A stretch of 58,360 bases of DNA from Nitrosomonas sp. Is35 (lineage in GTDB: Bacteria > Pseudomonadota > Gammaproteobacteria > Burkholderiales > Nitrosomonadaceae), in the NCBI RefSeq assembly GCF_033063295.1, contig NZ_JAWJZH010000002.1, positions 1 through 58,360 on the forward strand, read 5' to 3'. Numbering within the stretch: position 1 is the first letter of the stretch; each line of letters starts with the position of its first letter. Both the position numbers and the translations under genes were made by a program. The notes beneath the pieces are model-generated. The model worked only from the letters and a program-made list of their open reading frames with translations, made no database searches and was not told where the DNA came from. This document shows positions 26,821 through 36,173 of the stretch, piece by piece.

Positions 26821-27136
26821 AATTTATAACCTTTTCTCCCCGTGTTATTTCATCAACAGAAGGCAACCCGCGTTGTTTGAAAAGTAGATCTAGTGCTTCA
26901 ATAAATAAAGACTGAAATGAAGCTTTCTTGTGCCTCTCAGAGAAAACTAGAACATGCAAGGCGTCATGAAGAAGAGGATCAACATAAATCGGGATCGATT
27001 GTTTCTTTCTGGCATTAGGCCGGGATTTCACATTTTCATTAATAGTGGTTTCTGTGGCTGGACTGAACTCCTGAGAATGTTCAATATTGTCATCGATGAT
27101 TGTGGTAAGTCCTAAAGATGCTTTTCTTTTACTCAT
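26816..27136 (-). CDS. ParG-like ribbon-helix-helix partition protein
   Basis: A 106-residue protein with a flexible polar N-terminus and a C-terminal ribbon-helix-helix-like region (KKQSIPIYVDPLLHDALHVL, then FQSLFIEALDLLFKQRG). It follows a ParF-sized ATPase by 18 bases on the same strand, the layout of parFG-type (Ib) partition loci, in which the small RHH protein binds the centromere and stimulates the ATPase. It is longer than ParG of TP228 (76 residues). The role comes mainly from context. Confidence 0.7.
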   Translation of the reverse strand: MSKRKASLGLTTIIDDNIEHSQEFSPATETTINENVKSRPNARKKQSIPIYVDPLLHDALHVLVFSERHKKASFQSLFIEALDLLFKQRGLPSVDEITRGEKVINL

Positions 27137-27154
27137 ACATTGCTCCTCGTTCAG

Positions 27155-27787
27155 TTATATCTGTTTTCCTAGCCGATCTTCCTTGGAAAGGATATATTCA
27201 AAAATTGCAGTTATCTCCCCTGCTCCTTTATCGCTTGCATCATATTCTTTTACGCTTAAGTTATCCGCATAGGCACGTTTATAACATTTACGTTCATAAG
27301 TTGGCGTGTTACAAACAAGCCCAATTGCTGAAAGGCTGTTTTTAGCTTCCTGCAGATCTTCACCACTAGTTGGGCAACGAGTAATAACAAAGGAAAATGG
27401 AATTTTCGAATTCTTTATAATATCGACTGTTGGTAATGCGCTTCGGCAATCATCCAGCGATGGCTGGCAAGGAATAATCGCAAAACTTGCTTTATCGATT
27501 GCCTCGGTATGGATAAGCCCTTCCCTACCCGCTGTATCAATAATAACCAATTCAAATCCTTGTTTTTTCGCTGCTTCTAGGTTCTCTATAACTTGATTGT
27601 AGAGGCATTTAATTAGAAGAGGCTCTTCAGCTTCTCTAGCTTCCCACCATTTAGTCGCTGACTGTTGTGGATCGAGATCGATTAAAAGGGTTTTAAGTCC
27701 CTTTGTGCTCCCCTCAACCGCAAGATTAGTTGCGAGCACGGTTTTGCCGGCCCCGCCCTTCTGATTAGTAATAGTCCAGATTCTCAT
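27155..27787 (-). CDS. parA: ParA/ParF-family partition ATPase
   Basis: A 210-residue deviant-Walker ATPase, the size of ParF (about 206) and lacking the N-terminal DNA-binding domain of type Ia ParA. KGGAGKT lies at 10-16, LIDLDPQQSA is the A' motif, and FELVIIDTAGR is Walker B. It forms dynamic nucleoid-associated assemblies that move plasmid copies apart. Its partner RHH gene follows directly. Upstream, 8-bp tandem repeats at 27963-28026 are the best candidate centromere. Confidence 0.9.
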   Translation of the reverse strand: MRIWTITNQKGGAGKTVLATNLAVEGSTKGLKTLLIDLDPQQSATKWWEAREAEEPLLIKCLYNQVIENLEAAKKQGFELVIIDTAGREGLIHTEAIDKASFAIIPCQPSLDDCRSALPTVDIIKNSKIPFSFVITRCPTSGEDLQEAKNSLSAIGLVCNTPTYERKCYKRAYADNLSVKEYDASDKGAGEITAIFEYILSKEDRLGKQI

Positions 27788-27962
27788 AGCTATATAAATT
27801 GGATATTGTAATATTAAAATATAAATATATCAAAATATCATGCTATATGAATTTCATCATATTATGATAATAAAATACTAGATGCCATGAATAATATGAT
27901 ATTTTAACAATCGGATATTACAACAATAAAACATTATGCTATAATGAAACTTTAATATTAAT

Positions 27963-28026
27963 ACATCAACACATCAACACATCAACACATCAACACATCA
28001 ACACATCAACACATCAACACATCAAC
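27963..28026. repeat. Eight perfect tandem copies of ACATCAAC, candidate parS centromere
   Basis: An exact 8-bp unit repeated eight times without a mismatch, about 175 bases upstream of parA, in a very AT-rich spacer (27788-28206). ParFG-type systems use upstream arrays of short repeats as centromere and operator. The period is not a multiple of three and there is no open frame, so coding is excluded. Binding is inferred. Confidence 0.6.
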
Positions 28027-28164
28027 ATACTATAATATAGTAATACTTTAACACTTAAATATGCCGATACCGAAATATTAAACGCTCTCTTGCAACTTAA
28101 TAGGACAACTAAGAGCTCTATTTTTTTGAGGTAATGGAATTGAATTATTTGTATAGAACACACT

Positions 28165-28198
28165 CAATGTGTAATATTTTAGAAAAAACTACACATTG
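28165..28198. promoter_or_regulatory. Inverted repeat, candidate VapBC operator
   Basis: Perfect 9-base arms CAATGTGTA (28165-28173) and TACACATTG (28190-28198) end 8 bases before the vapB start. Toxin-antitoxin operons are normally autorepressed at such sites. Confidence 0.55.
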
Positions 28199-28206
28199 GG
28201 GTTTAT

Positions 28207-28401
28207 ATGAGAACAAATATTGTTATTGACGATAAATTGATGGAGGAAGTTATTAAATTAACGGGAGTAAAAACCAAGAAAGAAGCGGTTGAGCTCGGTT
28301 TGCTAACTTTATTAAGAATTAAAAAACAAGAAAAGATTAAACAGTATCGAGGAAAACTAAATTGGGAGGGAGATCTCAATGAAATGAGAGCTGATTTATG
28401 A
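28207..28401 (+). CDS. vapB: VapB-family antitoxin
   Basis: A 64-residue antitoxin. The N-terminus MRTNIVIDDKLMEEVIKLTG is the VapB ribbon-helix-helix signature, followed by the KTKKEAVELGLLTLL helix; the C-terminal tail would wrap the toxin. It overlaps vapC by ATGA. It sits directly behind a 9-bp inverted repeat. It should neutralise the PIN-domain toxin and repress its own promoter. Confidence 0.9.
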   Translation: MRTNIVIDDKLMEEVIKLTGVKTKKEAVELGLLTLLRIKKQEKIKQYRGKLNWEGDLNEMRADL

Positions 28402-28808
28402 TCATTGTCGATACTAGCGTCTGGATCGACTTTTTCAATGGTAAGGTTACTGAACAAACAGATAAATTGGATTTTTTCCTGTCAAGTTCAGTGGTTGGGG
28501 TAGGGGACTTAATTCTAGCAGAGGTGTTGCAAGGTTTTAGAGAGGACCACGAGTATTTAATTGCACGAAACCTAATGATAGAACTTGAATTAAAATCCCT
28601 TTGTTCCGTAGAGCTAGCGGTAAAAACTGCTGAGAATTACCGCGTGCTTAGAAAACGTGGGATTACAGTTCGAAAAACCATCGATTCCTTAATTGCCACT
28701 TACTGCGTAGAAAATAAATTTGCTTTGCTTTTTTCTGATCGAGATTTTGATCCTTGGTGCGAGCATTTCGGCTTGATTAACGCTTCTCGGCTTGTGAAAG
28801 AAACCTGA
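28398..28808 (+). CDS. vapC: VapC-family PIN-domain RNase toxin
   Basis: A 136-residue PIN protein. MIIVDTSVWIDFF holds the first catalytic Asp, the LILAEVLQGF region the conserved Glu, and DSLIATYC and FSDRDFD the C-terminal acidic residues. PIN toxins cleave specific tRNAs or rRNA, so loss of the plasmid would poison the cell. All four acidic positions are visible and the length is normal. Confidence 0.92.
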   Translation: MIIVDTSVWIDFFNGKVTEQTDKLDFFLSSSVVGVGDLILAEVLQGFREDHEYLIARNLMIELELKSLCSVELAVKTAENYRVLRKRGITVRKTIDSLIATYCVENKFALLFSDRDFDPWCEHFGLINASRLVKET

Positions 28809-29021
28809 CGTAAGTTTAGGGAGAAATAAGTAATTATCAGTTTTACTCGATGCTTATTCAAAGAAAAATAGTTAATAGTCAAGTCGATTATTTTAATATT
28901 CAAACGTCTAAATATTAGGATGTTACAATATTCGGGAATCTAATAGTTAAAATTTGCTATTTATAAAGTCTCTACTTTTAACTAAAAAAAAAAAATGACT
29001 GAGTAGATGAAAGAATTAGGG

Positions 29022-29049
29022 ATTGCGATATTGCGATATTGCGATATTG
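29022..29049. repeat. Three tandem copies of ATTGCGAT
   Basis: ATTGCGAT repeats three times with a partial fourth, in an AT-rich spacer just after the stop side of the KfrB-like gene. The 8-bp period matches that of the parS-like array, but the unit differs. Too few copies are present for a confident role. Confidence 0.35.
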
Positions 29050-29070
29050 TAATATTTTAATAACGTAACA

Positions 29071-29415
29071 TTATAAAGTATGCTTATGGGTATGCTTAAT
29101 GGCAGTATTTTGTATAGATAATTTGTCGTCTAGGTACCCGACACTGACATGAGAGCCTATTTGCGGTAGTTTAATATCTCCGGGGTTCTCATATTTGATA
29201 AACCCGTATGGGGTTTTAATAAAAAGCTCCGAGCTAGTGAAGTGAACTAATATGCCTTCCGATTTTTCACTTTTGTCAGCTTCTTTGGCCATAAAGATGT
29301 TATAGATGCCACCTTTCAAAGACTCGGCTTTTGTCACTTTAATCGTTTTCCATTTGCCATCGACCTGATTCTCAATAAGTCTTTGGCCATTCATAACTAG
29401 TATTCGTAGTTTCAT
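29071..29415 (-). CDS. KfrB-like domain protein
   Basis: A 114-residue basic protein starting KLRILVMNGQRLIENQ with a downstream GGIYNIFMAKEADKS segment. It resembles the small KfrB-type domain of IncP and related plasmids, but this is from memory and uncertain. It lies 4 bases behind the KorB/ParB-like gene, so the two are co-transcribed. In IncP plasmids Kfr proteins are linked to stable maintenance. Alternatively it is an uncharacterised partner of the ParB-like protein. Confidence 0.45.
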   Translation of the reverse strand: MKLRILVMNGQRLIENQVDGKWKTIKVTKAESLKGGIYNIFMAKEADKSEKSEGILVHFTSSELFIKTPYGFIKYENPGDIKLPQIGSHVSVGYLDDKLSIQNTAIKHTHKHTL

Positions 29416-29419
29416 AGTT

Positions 29420-30472
29420 TCAAATGGAGTTAGATCTTATGCTATAGACGTTGTTCAGAATCTCGTCAAAATTGAATTCTTTTTGATCATGCCCATGTAA
29501 ATAAGCCATAAATTGATACGCTCCGGCTCCTTTAAAGGGCTCGCTGTGAGATAAAAATCTCGCAAATTGAATCGGATCATTGATTGATTCACATCCATCC
29601 TCGTAAATCTTATTAAGATAGTTGCTAATCAATGTGATTTGATGTGAATCAAAAGAAGTTTTTATATGTTCGCTGTTGTAATGACGAGTCCATGATATTT
29701 TTAAGATATCAATACTATTAAGTTGTTTTTGTTCTAAAACCTGCTGTGTGCTAGCTTCTTTTTTACTTTTTAGTTCATCGGTGACCTCGGGAATTGGAGT
29801 GATTGTGTAATCACTGGCTCTCTCAATATTCTTTGATTTATTGTATTCGATAAAATCTTTTAAAATTTGAGCAGATCGTCTAGAGATAACCTGTTCTTTA
29901 TTGTTATTAATCCAATCATGAGTTGTGATTGGGTCAGCTTTGTAGCAGACAACAAGAAGGTGAATGATATATAGATCAGTGCATTTGCCCGAGTGAAATA
30001 AATCAGCGATAGAATCAGGCAAGTTAAGTAATTTAGCATGTAAAGAAACCCACGAAACTGACTTACTCAATTCTTGCGCTATCGTAGTTTGCGTTTTTCC
30101 TTTTGCTAATTGCCGCCCAATATAGTCTGCAATTTCTCGAGCAGTCAGATTTTCACGATGTACATTTTCAATAACTTGATCGTCATCAATATAGTCATTG
30201 TCAATATAAGCTGGAATTATTGATTTTCCTGCGATTTTGCTTGCCCGAAATCTTCTATGGCCGTGATTGATTGTGTAGCGTCCGGTTTTTTCATTAAATC
30301 GAACAGAAATTGGGGTTTTTACTCCACGTGAGCGAATGGAATTAGCCAATTCCTTCAATGCTTCTGCATCAAAAAATCGCCGTGGCTGATTAGGATCTTC
30401 GTCTAAAAGTTCAAGGGGAACAACCTGGACTGCTTCCAATGAGGGAAGGCTAACCTCTTTCTTTTTAGACAT
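29420..30472 (-). CDS. KorB/ParB-like DNA-binding protein
   Basis: A 350-residue protein close to KorB of RP4 in length (358). The ParB/sulfiredoxin domain has LDEDPNQPRRFFD and INHGHRRFRAS; residue ~125 onward is a helix-turn-helix (TQTTIAQELSKSVSWVSLHAKLL). The C-terminal half is more divergent. KorB both partitions IncP plasmids and represses trf and trb promoters. It is divergent from trbA, which fits a regulatory role. No TTTAGCSGCTAAA operator was found, so the site specificity has probably changed. Confidence 0.8.
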   Translation of the reverse strand: MSKKKEVSLPSLEAVQVVPLELLDEDPNQPRRFFDAEALKELANSIRSRGVKTPISVRFNEKTGRYTINHGHRRFRASKIAGKSIIPAYIDNDYIDDDQVIENVHRENLTAREIADYIGRQLAKGKTQTTIAQELSKSVSWVSLHAKLLNLPDSIADLFHSGKCTDLYIIHLLVVCYKADPITTHDWINNNKEQVISRRSAQILKDFIEYNKSKNIERASDYTITPIPEVTDELKSKKEASTQQVLEQKQLNSIDILKISWTRHYNSEHIKTSFDSHQITLISNYLNKIYEDGCESINDPIQFARFLSHSEPFKGAGAYQFMAYLHGHDQKEFNFDEILNNVYSIRSNSI

Positions 30473-30670
30473 TTAAGTTTAGTTATAAAATGGAGGAACT
30501 AGAAAAACGTCAAATTTATCTTTGGGGTTAATTATTCTTATTTTTAATGCATTTGTTTAGTTACTTATGATTTCTTTATTGTATCAGATTTGGCTAAAAC
30601 CATGATTGAGCTAGTGATAAATCAATTATCTTTATTAATTCTTTATTAACCGTTAGAAATTAAATAATTC

Positions 30671-31030
30671 ATGTATATAAAAATTGTTAGCACTAATATC
30701 CTTCGAATCATGCAAGAGAAGAGAATAACTCAGGAAATACTCGCTCATAAATCAGGCTTGTCAGTACCTTTCTTATCCGAGATCGGGCGTAACCTGGCCA
30801 ATCCTTCCATTAAAACCCTTGAATCCATTGCGGATGCTTTAGAAGTCCCACTTCCTTCATTATTCCAAGCAACGGATTTTGATTTGTCAGATCTTGAAGA
30901 TTCTTCAAATGAAGAGATTAAGACGCATCTTCCCAGAGGATACCAGGCAGTTTATTTGATATTGACAGATATACAAGCTTTTGAGGCGAAACAATGGGAT
31001 AAAGAAAATAAAGCTAAATTAAAAAAATAA
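30671..31030 (+). CDS. trbA: TrbA-like XRE-family regulator
   Basis: A 119-residue repressor. The N-terminal helix-turn-helix (ILRIMQEKRITQEILAHKSG, then SVPFLSEIGRN) is of XRE type. The C-terminus GYQAVYLILTDIQAFEAKQW is a short tail like that of IncP TrbA. It precedes trbB on the same strand, as in RP4, where TrbA represses transfer promoters to limit expression cost. It is divergent from the KorB-like gene. The naming relies on sequence and position together. Confidence 0.75.
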   Translation: MYIKIVSTNILRIMQEKRITQEILAHKSGLSVPFLSEIGRNLANPSIKTLESIADALEVPLPSLFQATDFDLSDLEDSSNEEIKTHLPRGYQAVYLILTDIQAFEAKQWDKENKAKLKK

Positions 31031-31108
31031 TTTAAAGAATACCATTGCAAAGGTTAGTCAAATACTATATTGTTCGATAATCGTCAGTGATATCTTACAG
31101 TATAGTCC

Positions 31109-32077
31109 ATGGGATCAAATAATATAGAAAGTCTGCCTGTCTCAACCCAAGATCGTGCTTGTCGCAAGTTGGAGCGTGATTTAGGCAATTTCTTGTTGTT
31201 AGCACTACAAGACCCTGAAACAGTTGAAATCATGGTCAACGCTGATGGTCGTATTTGGCAAGAAAAGCTCGGTCAAAAAATTCAACACATCGGACATCTG
31301 CAAAGCGCCCAGGCCGAAGCAGTCATCAAAACGGTTGCAGGTTTTCATGGCAAGGAAATCAATCGATTCAATCCGATCATTGAAGGCGAATTTCCGCTGG
31401 ATAACTCACGCTTTGCCGGTCAATTGCCTCCAGTAGTTGCATCTCCGACCTTTGCGATCCGCAAAAAGGCCATCAAGATTTTCACGTTGGAGCAGTATGT
31501 CGACACCGGCGTATTAACGCGTAGGCATGCTGAAGTGATTAAGAACGCTGTCAGAGATCACCGCAACATCCTCGTCATTGGTGGCACCGGATCGGGTAAG
31601 ACCACATTGATCAACGCGATCATCCACGAGATGGTTCTGAATGATCCGGATGAGCGCATCTTCATCTTGGAAGACACTGGCGAGATTCAGTGTCAGGCTT
31701 CAAATTTTGTGCAGTATCACACCACACTCGATGTCAACATGACGCAATTGCTCAAGACTACCTTGCGCATGCGCCCCGACCGGATTCTGGTAGGCGAGGT
31801 CAGGGGGCCTGAAGCGCTCGATCTTCTCGATGCCTGGAATACTGGCCATGAAGGCGGGGCAGCTACATTGCACGCCAATGATGCTCTGTCGGGCCTCACC
31901 CGTCTTGAATCACTCATTTCTCGCAATCCATCAGCTCCCAAAGAAATCATGCCCTTAATTGCCGAGGCAGTGGATATCGTTGTACATATTTCACGCACTC
32001 CGCAGGGCAGGCATATCAAACAAATCATTGAAGTACAGGGCTTTAAAAGAGGAAATTACCAGATCAAGAAGTTGTAA
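31109..32077 (+). CDS. trbB: TrbB, VirB11-type secretion ATPase
   Basis: A 322-residue hexameric ATPase of the mating channel. GGTGSGKTT is Walker A, EDTGEIQ the Asp box and MRPDRILVGEVRGPEALDLL the VirB11 Walker B region, followed by the TGHEGGAATLHAND His box. Length matches RP4 TrbB (about 320). It begins the channel operon, and trbC follows 21 bases later. The sequence is complete. Confidence 0.95.
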   Translation: MGSNNIESLPVSTQDRACRKLERDLGNFLLLALQDPETVEIMVNADGRIWQEKLGQKIQHIGHLQSAQAEAVIKTVAGFHGKEINRFNPIIEGEFPLDNSRFAGQLPPVVASPTFAIRKKAIKIFTLEQYVDTGVLTRRHAEVIKNAVRDHRNILVIGGTGSGKTTLINAIIHEMVLNDPDERIFILEDTGEIQCQASNFVQYHTTLDVNMTQLLKTTLRMRPDRILVGEVRGPEALDLLDAWNTGHEGGAATLHANDALSGLTRLESLISRNPSAPKEIMPLIAEAVDIVVHISRTPQGRHIKQIIEVQGFKRGNYQIKKL

Positions 32078-32098
32078 ATAATCATAGGAGTGGGTTTC

Positions 32099-32512
32099 AT
32101 GAAGTTGAGTATTCAAAATCTTGCGCTATTGGGTTGTTTCAATTTAATTGCTGTTGTCGCTATCTTCGCGTTGTCGGCAGATCAGGCGCATGCGGCAGTC
32201 GGTGCCGGGGGTGCGCTTCCCTATGAAACGTGGCTTACCAATTTGAGAAACTCCGTGACTGGCCCGGTCGCTTTCACATTATCGATTGTCGGTATTGTAG
32301 TTGCGGGCGGCATATTGATCTTTGGAGGTGAGTTGAACGCTTTTTTCAGAACACTCATTTTTATCGTGCTGGTGATGGCGTTACTCGTGGGTGCCAACAA
32401 TGTCATGAGCAATCTCTTTCAGGGCGCCGTGATTCCTATGGATACTGACACGGTGGAGGAACCAGCCCAGGTTTTGCCTATTTCTAAAGAAATTACTCCA
32501 GTAAACCCATAA
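32099..32512 (+). CDS. trbC: TrbC, VirB2-type pilin precursor
   Basis: A 137-residue pilin precursor. A signal region ([18 protein letters not shown], then AHAAVG) is followed by two hydrophobic segments ([21 protein letters not shown] and [17 protein letters not shown]). In RP4 the pilin is cut and cyclised by TraF, and a TraF homologue is present. ATG 32099 is preferred over GTG 32090 because AGGAG lies eight bases upstream and overlaps the GTG. It is complete. Confidence 0.9.
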   Translation: MKLSIQNLALLGCFNLIAVVAIFALSADQAHAAVGAGGALPYETWLTNLRNSVTGPVAFTLSIVGIVVAGGILIFGGELNAFFRTLIFIVLVMALLVGANNVMSNLFQGAVIPMDTDTVEEPAQVLPISKEITPVNP

Positions 32513-32540
32513 ATCAATAATTCAATAGGGGAGGGTGACT

Positions 32541-32852
32541 ATGGCGCTCAGGTCTGTGCCCATCCATCAATCTGGCAACCGGCCTAACCTTTTTATGGGC
32601 GGGGATCGAGAACTCGTGATGTTTTCCATTCTGATTGCAGCCACATCGATCTTTGTGGCGATGGAACTGAAGGCCACATTTTTTGGGCTGGCGCTGTGGT
32701 TTTTTGCGTTGTTCACGCTGCGATTGATGGCCAAGAACGATCCGCAATTACGCCATGTGTATTTGCGCCAGATTCAGTATAAAAAATACTATCCGGCGCG
32801 AAGCACACCCTTCTATACCAATACCGGCTTGCAGGAGAAGCAGCATTTATGA
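32541..32852 (+). CDS. trbD: TrbD, VirB3-type membrane protein
   Basis: A 103-residue protein with a short N-terminal tail (SVPIHQSGNRPNLFMGGDRE) and two close hydrophobic segments, the VirB3 arrangement. ATG 32541 is used because AGGGGAGG lies just upstream and includes the alternative GTG. Its stop overlaps the trbE start (ATGA). Position and size match RP4 TrbD (103 residues). Confidence 0.9.
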   Translation: MALRSVPIHQSGNRPNLFMGGDRELVMFSILIAATSIFVAMELKATFFGLALWFFALFTLRLMAKNDPQLRHVYLRQIQYKKYYPARSTPFYTNTGLQEKQHL

Positions 32853-35386
32853 TTGCCGCGATTTCCATCCTCATTGCGATCTGTGGCGCCATCCTACTAC
32901 TTATGCTGTTTATCCGCATCCGTGATGCGGATAAAGAACAGAAACTGGATCGGCACCGATCGAGAGAGATGGGCTTTGCTGATCTGTTGGTGTATGCGGC
33001 TGTAGTGGAAGAGGGCGTCATCGTCGGCAAGAATGGTTCACTGATGGCTGCCTGGATATTTCGAGGCGAAGATACTGCAAGCAGCACCGATGCTGAGCGC
33101 GAGCACGTGTCGCATCGTATCAATCAGGCGCTGTCCCGATTGGGCAATGGCTGGATGATTCATGTCGATGCGATACGCAAGCCTTCGCAGGGTTATTCTG
33201 ACAAAGCAACTTCAAATTATCCTGATCCGGTGACTGCTGCCATCGATGCCGAACGGCGTGAGGTTTTTGAGAAGATTGGCACGCTCTATGAGAGTTGTTT
33301 TATTGTCACACTGACCTATCTGCCGCCAATACTCGCACAGCGCAAATTCGTGGAACTGATGTTCGACGATGACAGCAAAGCACAGGATGAGGACGCCAGA
33401 ACGCAAGGTCTGCTCGACTATTTTAAGCGTGAGTGCCTCAATTTCGAATCCCGATTATCCAGCGTCTTCACATTATCGCGGCTCCAGGGGAAAAAAGAGG
33501 TCAATGAAGACGGCTCGACCGTCATCCATGACGATTTCCTGAGCTGGTTGCAGCTGTGTATCACCGGGCTTGATCATCCGGTTGCTTTGCCAACCAACCC
33601 CATGTACTTGGATACGATTTTGGGTGGTCAGGAGATGTGGGGCGGGGTCGTGCCTAAGATTGGTCGCAATTTCATGCAAGTGGTCTCGATTGAAGGCTTT
33701 CCGCTTGAATCATCGCCCGGCATGCTGAACCTTTTATCAGAATTGCCAGGCGTCTATCGCTGGTCATCGCGCTTCATCTTCATGGATACCCATGAAGCGG
33801 TCTCTCATCTGGATACATACCGTCGCCGCTGGAAACAGAAGGTGCGCGGTTTTTTTGATCAGGTCTTCAATTTGCAGAGCAGCCATATCGATGAAGATGC
33901 CCTCAACATGACTGAAGATGCCCAGTCGGCCATTGCTGAAACCAATAGCGGGATGGTAGGGCAGGGGTACTATACCAGTGTCGTGGTACTGATGATGGAA
34001 GACCGGGACGCATTGGAAGAAGCAGGGCGTAAAGTTGAAAAAGCGATCAATCATCTGGGCTTTGCCGCGAGGGTTGAAACCATCAATACGATGGATGCGT
34101 ATCTGGGCAGCCTGCCGGGCCATGGGGTAGAAAATGTACGCCGCCCGCTCATCAACACGTTGAATCTGGCCGATCTGCTGCCGGTCAATACGATTTGGAC
34201 TGGCAAGGAAATAGCGCCTTGTCCGATGTATCCACCCAATTCCCCGCCACTGATGCACTGTGTCACCCAAGGCGCCACACCCTTCCGGTTAAATCTGCAT
34301 GTGCGCGACCTGGGGCATACGTTCATGTTTGGCCCAACCGGAGCGGGAAAATCCACGCATCTAGCACTCATTGCTGCGCAATTGCGCCGCTACAGGGATA
34401 TGTCGATTTATTGCTTCGATAAGGGGCTATCGATGTATCCGCTGACGCGCGCGGTTGGTGGTCAGCATTTTACAGTCGCGGGGGATGATGAATCGTTATC
34501 CTTTTGTCCGTTGCAGTTCCTGGATTCTAAAAGTGACCGCGCCTGGGCGATGGAATGGGTTGCGATGATGGTCGAACTCAACGGTATTACGGTGACGCCA
34601 ATGCAGCGCAATGAAATCAGCCAGGCCATTAGTAACATGCATCACAGCGGCTCCAGAACGTTATCGGATTTTGTTGTGACGATCCAGAGTGAGGCGATAC
34701 GTGAGTGCCTTCGGCAGTATACGATCGATGGGATGATGGGGCATTTGCTCGATGCGGAAGCCGACGGGTTGAATTTGTCGACGTTTACGACTTTCGAGAT
34801 CGAGGAACTCATGAATCTCGGTGATAAATATGCGCTGCCAACCTTACTATATTTGTTCCGACGCATCGAGCGCAGCTTACAAGGTCAGCCTGCCGCGATC
34901 ATACTCGATGAAGCCTGGCTGATGATGGGTCACCCGGTCTTTCGCGCAAAAATTCGCGAATGGCTCAAAGTCATGCGCAAAAACAATTGCCTGGTGTTGA
35001 TGGCAACGCAAAGCTTATCGGATGCCGCTAACAGCGGCATTCTCGATGTCATTGTTGAATCCACCGCCACCAAAATATTCCTGCCGAACGTTTTTGCGCG
35101 TGATGAGGAAGCATCCGCTCTTTACCGGCGTATGGGCTTAAATTCCCGCCAGATCGAGATTCTGGCATCCGCCGTGCCTAAACGAGAGTATTACACGGTG
35201 TCGGAGAATGGCAGACGGCTCTACGATTTGGCGCTTGGGCCATTGGCGCTGGCGTTTGTCGGGTCGACCGACAAGGAATCGATTGCGACCATTAAAGCTT
35301 TGCATCAGAAGTATGGCGATGGCTGGGTGCATCAATGGCTGGCTTTGAGGGGATTAACATTATCTGACTATGAGGTGGCCGCATGA
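32849..35386 (+). CDS. trbE: TrbE, VirB4-type secretion ATPase
   Basis: An 845-residue ATPase that powers pilus assembly and substrate transfer. A hydrophobic N-terminal segment precedes the CagE_TrbE_VirB domain. Walker A FGPTGAGKST lies at about 493-502 and Walker B AAIILDEAWLMM in the C-terminal third. Length matches RP4 TrbE (852). It overlaps trbD and trbF by ATGA. Its codon use is more GC-rich than that of the tra and rep genes, as is the whole trb operon. Confidence 0.95.
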   Translation: MIAAISILIAICGAILLLMLFIRIRDADKEQKLDRHRSREMGFADLLVYAAVVEEGVIVGKNGSLMAAWIFRGEDTASSTDAEREHVSHRINQALSRLGNGWMIHVDAIRKPSQGYSDKATSNYPDPVTAAIDAERREVFEKIGTLYESCFIVTLTYLPPILAQRKFVELMFDDDSKAQDEDARTQGLLDYFKRECLNFESRLSSVFTLSRLQGKKEVNEDGSTVIHDDFLSWLQLCITGLDHPVALPTNPMYLDTILGGQEMWGGVVPKIGRNFMQVVSIEGFPLESSPGMLNLLSELPGVYRWSSRFIFMDTHEAVSHLDTYRRRWKQKVRGFFDQVFNLQSSHIDEDALNMTEDAQSAIAETNSGMVGQGYYTSVVVLMMEDRDALEEAGRKVEKAINHLGFAARVETINTMDAYLGSLPGHGVENVRRPLINTLNLADLLPVNTIWTGKEIAPCPMYPPNSPPLMHCVTQGATPFRLNLHVRDLGHTFMFGPTGAGKSTHLALIAAQLRRYRDMSIYCFDKGLSMYPLTRAVGGQHFTVAGDDESLSFCPLQFLDSKSDRAWAMEWVAMMVELNGITVTPMQRNEISQAISNMHHSGSRTLSDFVVTIQSEAIRECLRQYTIDGMMGHLLDAEADGLNLSTFTTFEIEELMNLGDKYALPTLLYLFRRIERSLQGQPAAIILDEAWLMMGHPVFRAKIREWLKVMRKNNCLVLMATQSLSDAANSGILDVIVESTATKIFLPNVFARDEEASALYRRMGLNSRQIEILASAVPKREYYTVSENGRRLYDLALGPLALAFVGSTDKESIATIKALHQKYGDGWVHQWLALRGLTLSDYEVAA

Positions 35387-36159
35387 GCGTGATCAGTGAT
35401 TTCTTTAAATTCAGAAGCGCATCTGGAAACGAATCAGATCAGCAAATTCGGCAGACCGATGTGTTTTTACAAGGCGGCCGCAGAGCCGGTGAAAACGAAA
35501 ACCCTTACCTATCGGCGAGGCGTACCTGGAATGACCACATGCGCGGGATACAGTCTTCGCGCACGATGTGGCAGTTATTGGCGCTCTTGTGTTTACTGAT
35601 TGCACTCGCTGCGGTAGGCGGCGTCATTGCGATCGGCAGTCAATCCAAATTTATTCCCTACGTGGTACAGGTTAACAAGCTCGGTGAAGCGATTGCGGTA
35701 TCGCGTGCGGATATTGCGGGGGAGACGGATCCGCGGGTGGTGCATGCTTCACTAGCCTCCTTCATCAATGATCTGCGCATGGTCACACCCGATGTAGCGT
35801 TGCAACGCAAAGCCATCTTTAGAGCGTATGCCATGCTGTCCAATAATGATCCCGCCACGGCAAAAGCCAACCAGTGGTTCAATGGCAGCGAATTAAGCAG
35901 TCCTTTCAAACGCGCAGAAACCCAGACGGTGAATGTCGAGATCATCTCGGTGATCCCACAGAGTCCGGAAACCTGGCAGGTCGATTGGCTGGAAAAAGTC
36001 TATGACCGGCAAGGCCACTTGGCAGAGCAACCGTTCAAGATGCGAGCGTTGCTTCGAATCTACAACAAACCGACGACCCCAAGCACGACTGAAGAGCAGA
36101 TCCGCAACAACCCGCTGGGAATTTATATCCAGGATTTCTCCTGGTCGAAACAAACCTAA
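35383..36159 (+). CDS. trbF: TrbF, VirB8-type channel protein
   Basis: A 258-residue bitopic inner-membrane protein. A ~60-residue cytoplasmic tail ends in one transmembrane segment (LLALLCLLIALAAVGGVIAIG), followed by a periplasmic VirB8-like domain (FIPYVVQVNKLGEAIAVSRA). It nucleates assembly of the core complex. Its start overlaps trbE by ATGA. It is complete and close in length to RP4 TrbF (260). Confidence 0.93.
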   Translation: MSVISDFFKFRSASGNESDQQIRQTDVFLQGGRRAGENENPYLSARRTWNDHMRGIQSSRTMWQLLALLCLLIALAAVGGVIAIGSQSKFIPYVVQVNKLGEAIAVSRADIAGETDPRVVHASLASFINDLRMVTPDVALQRKAIFRAYAMLSNNDPATAKANQWFNGSELSSPFKRAETQTVNVEIISVIPQSPETWQVDWLEKVYDRQGHLAEQPFKMRALLRIYNKPTTPSTTEEQIRNNPLGIYIQDFSWSKQT

Positions 36160-36173
36160 AGAGGCTGCTCATC

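Noticed and set aside
29420..31108. KorB operator near korB/trbA
   Set aside because: I searched by eye for TTTAGCSGCTAAA and found no copy in the divergent spacer.
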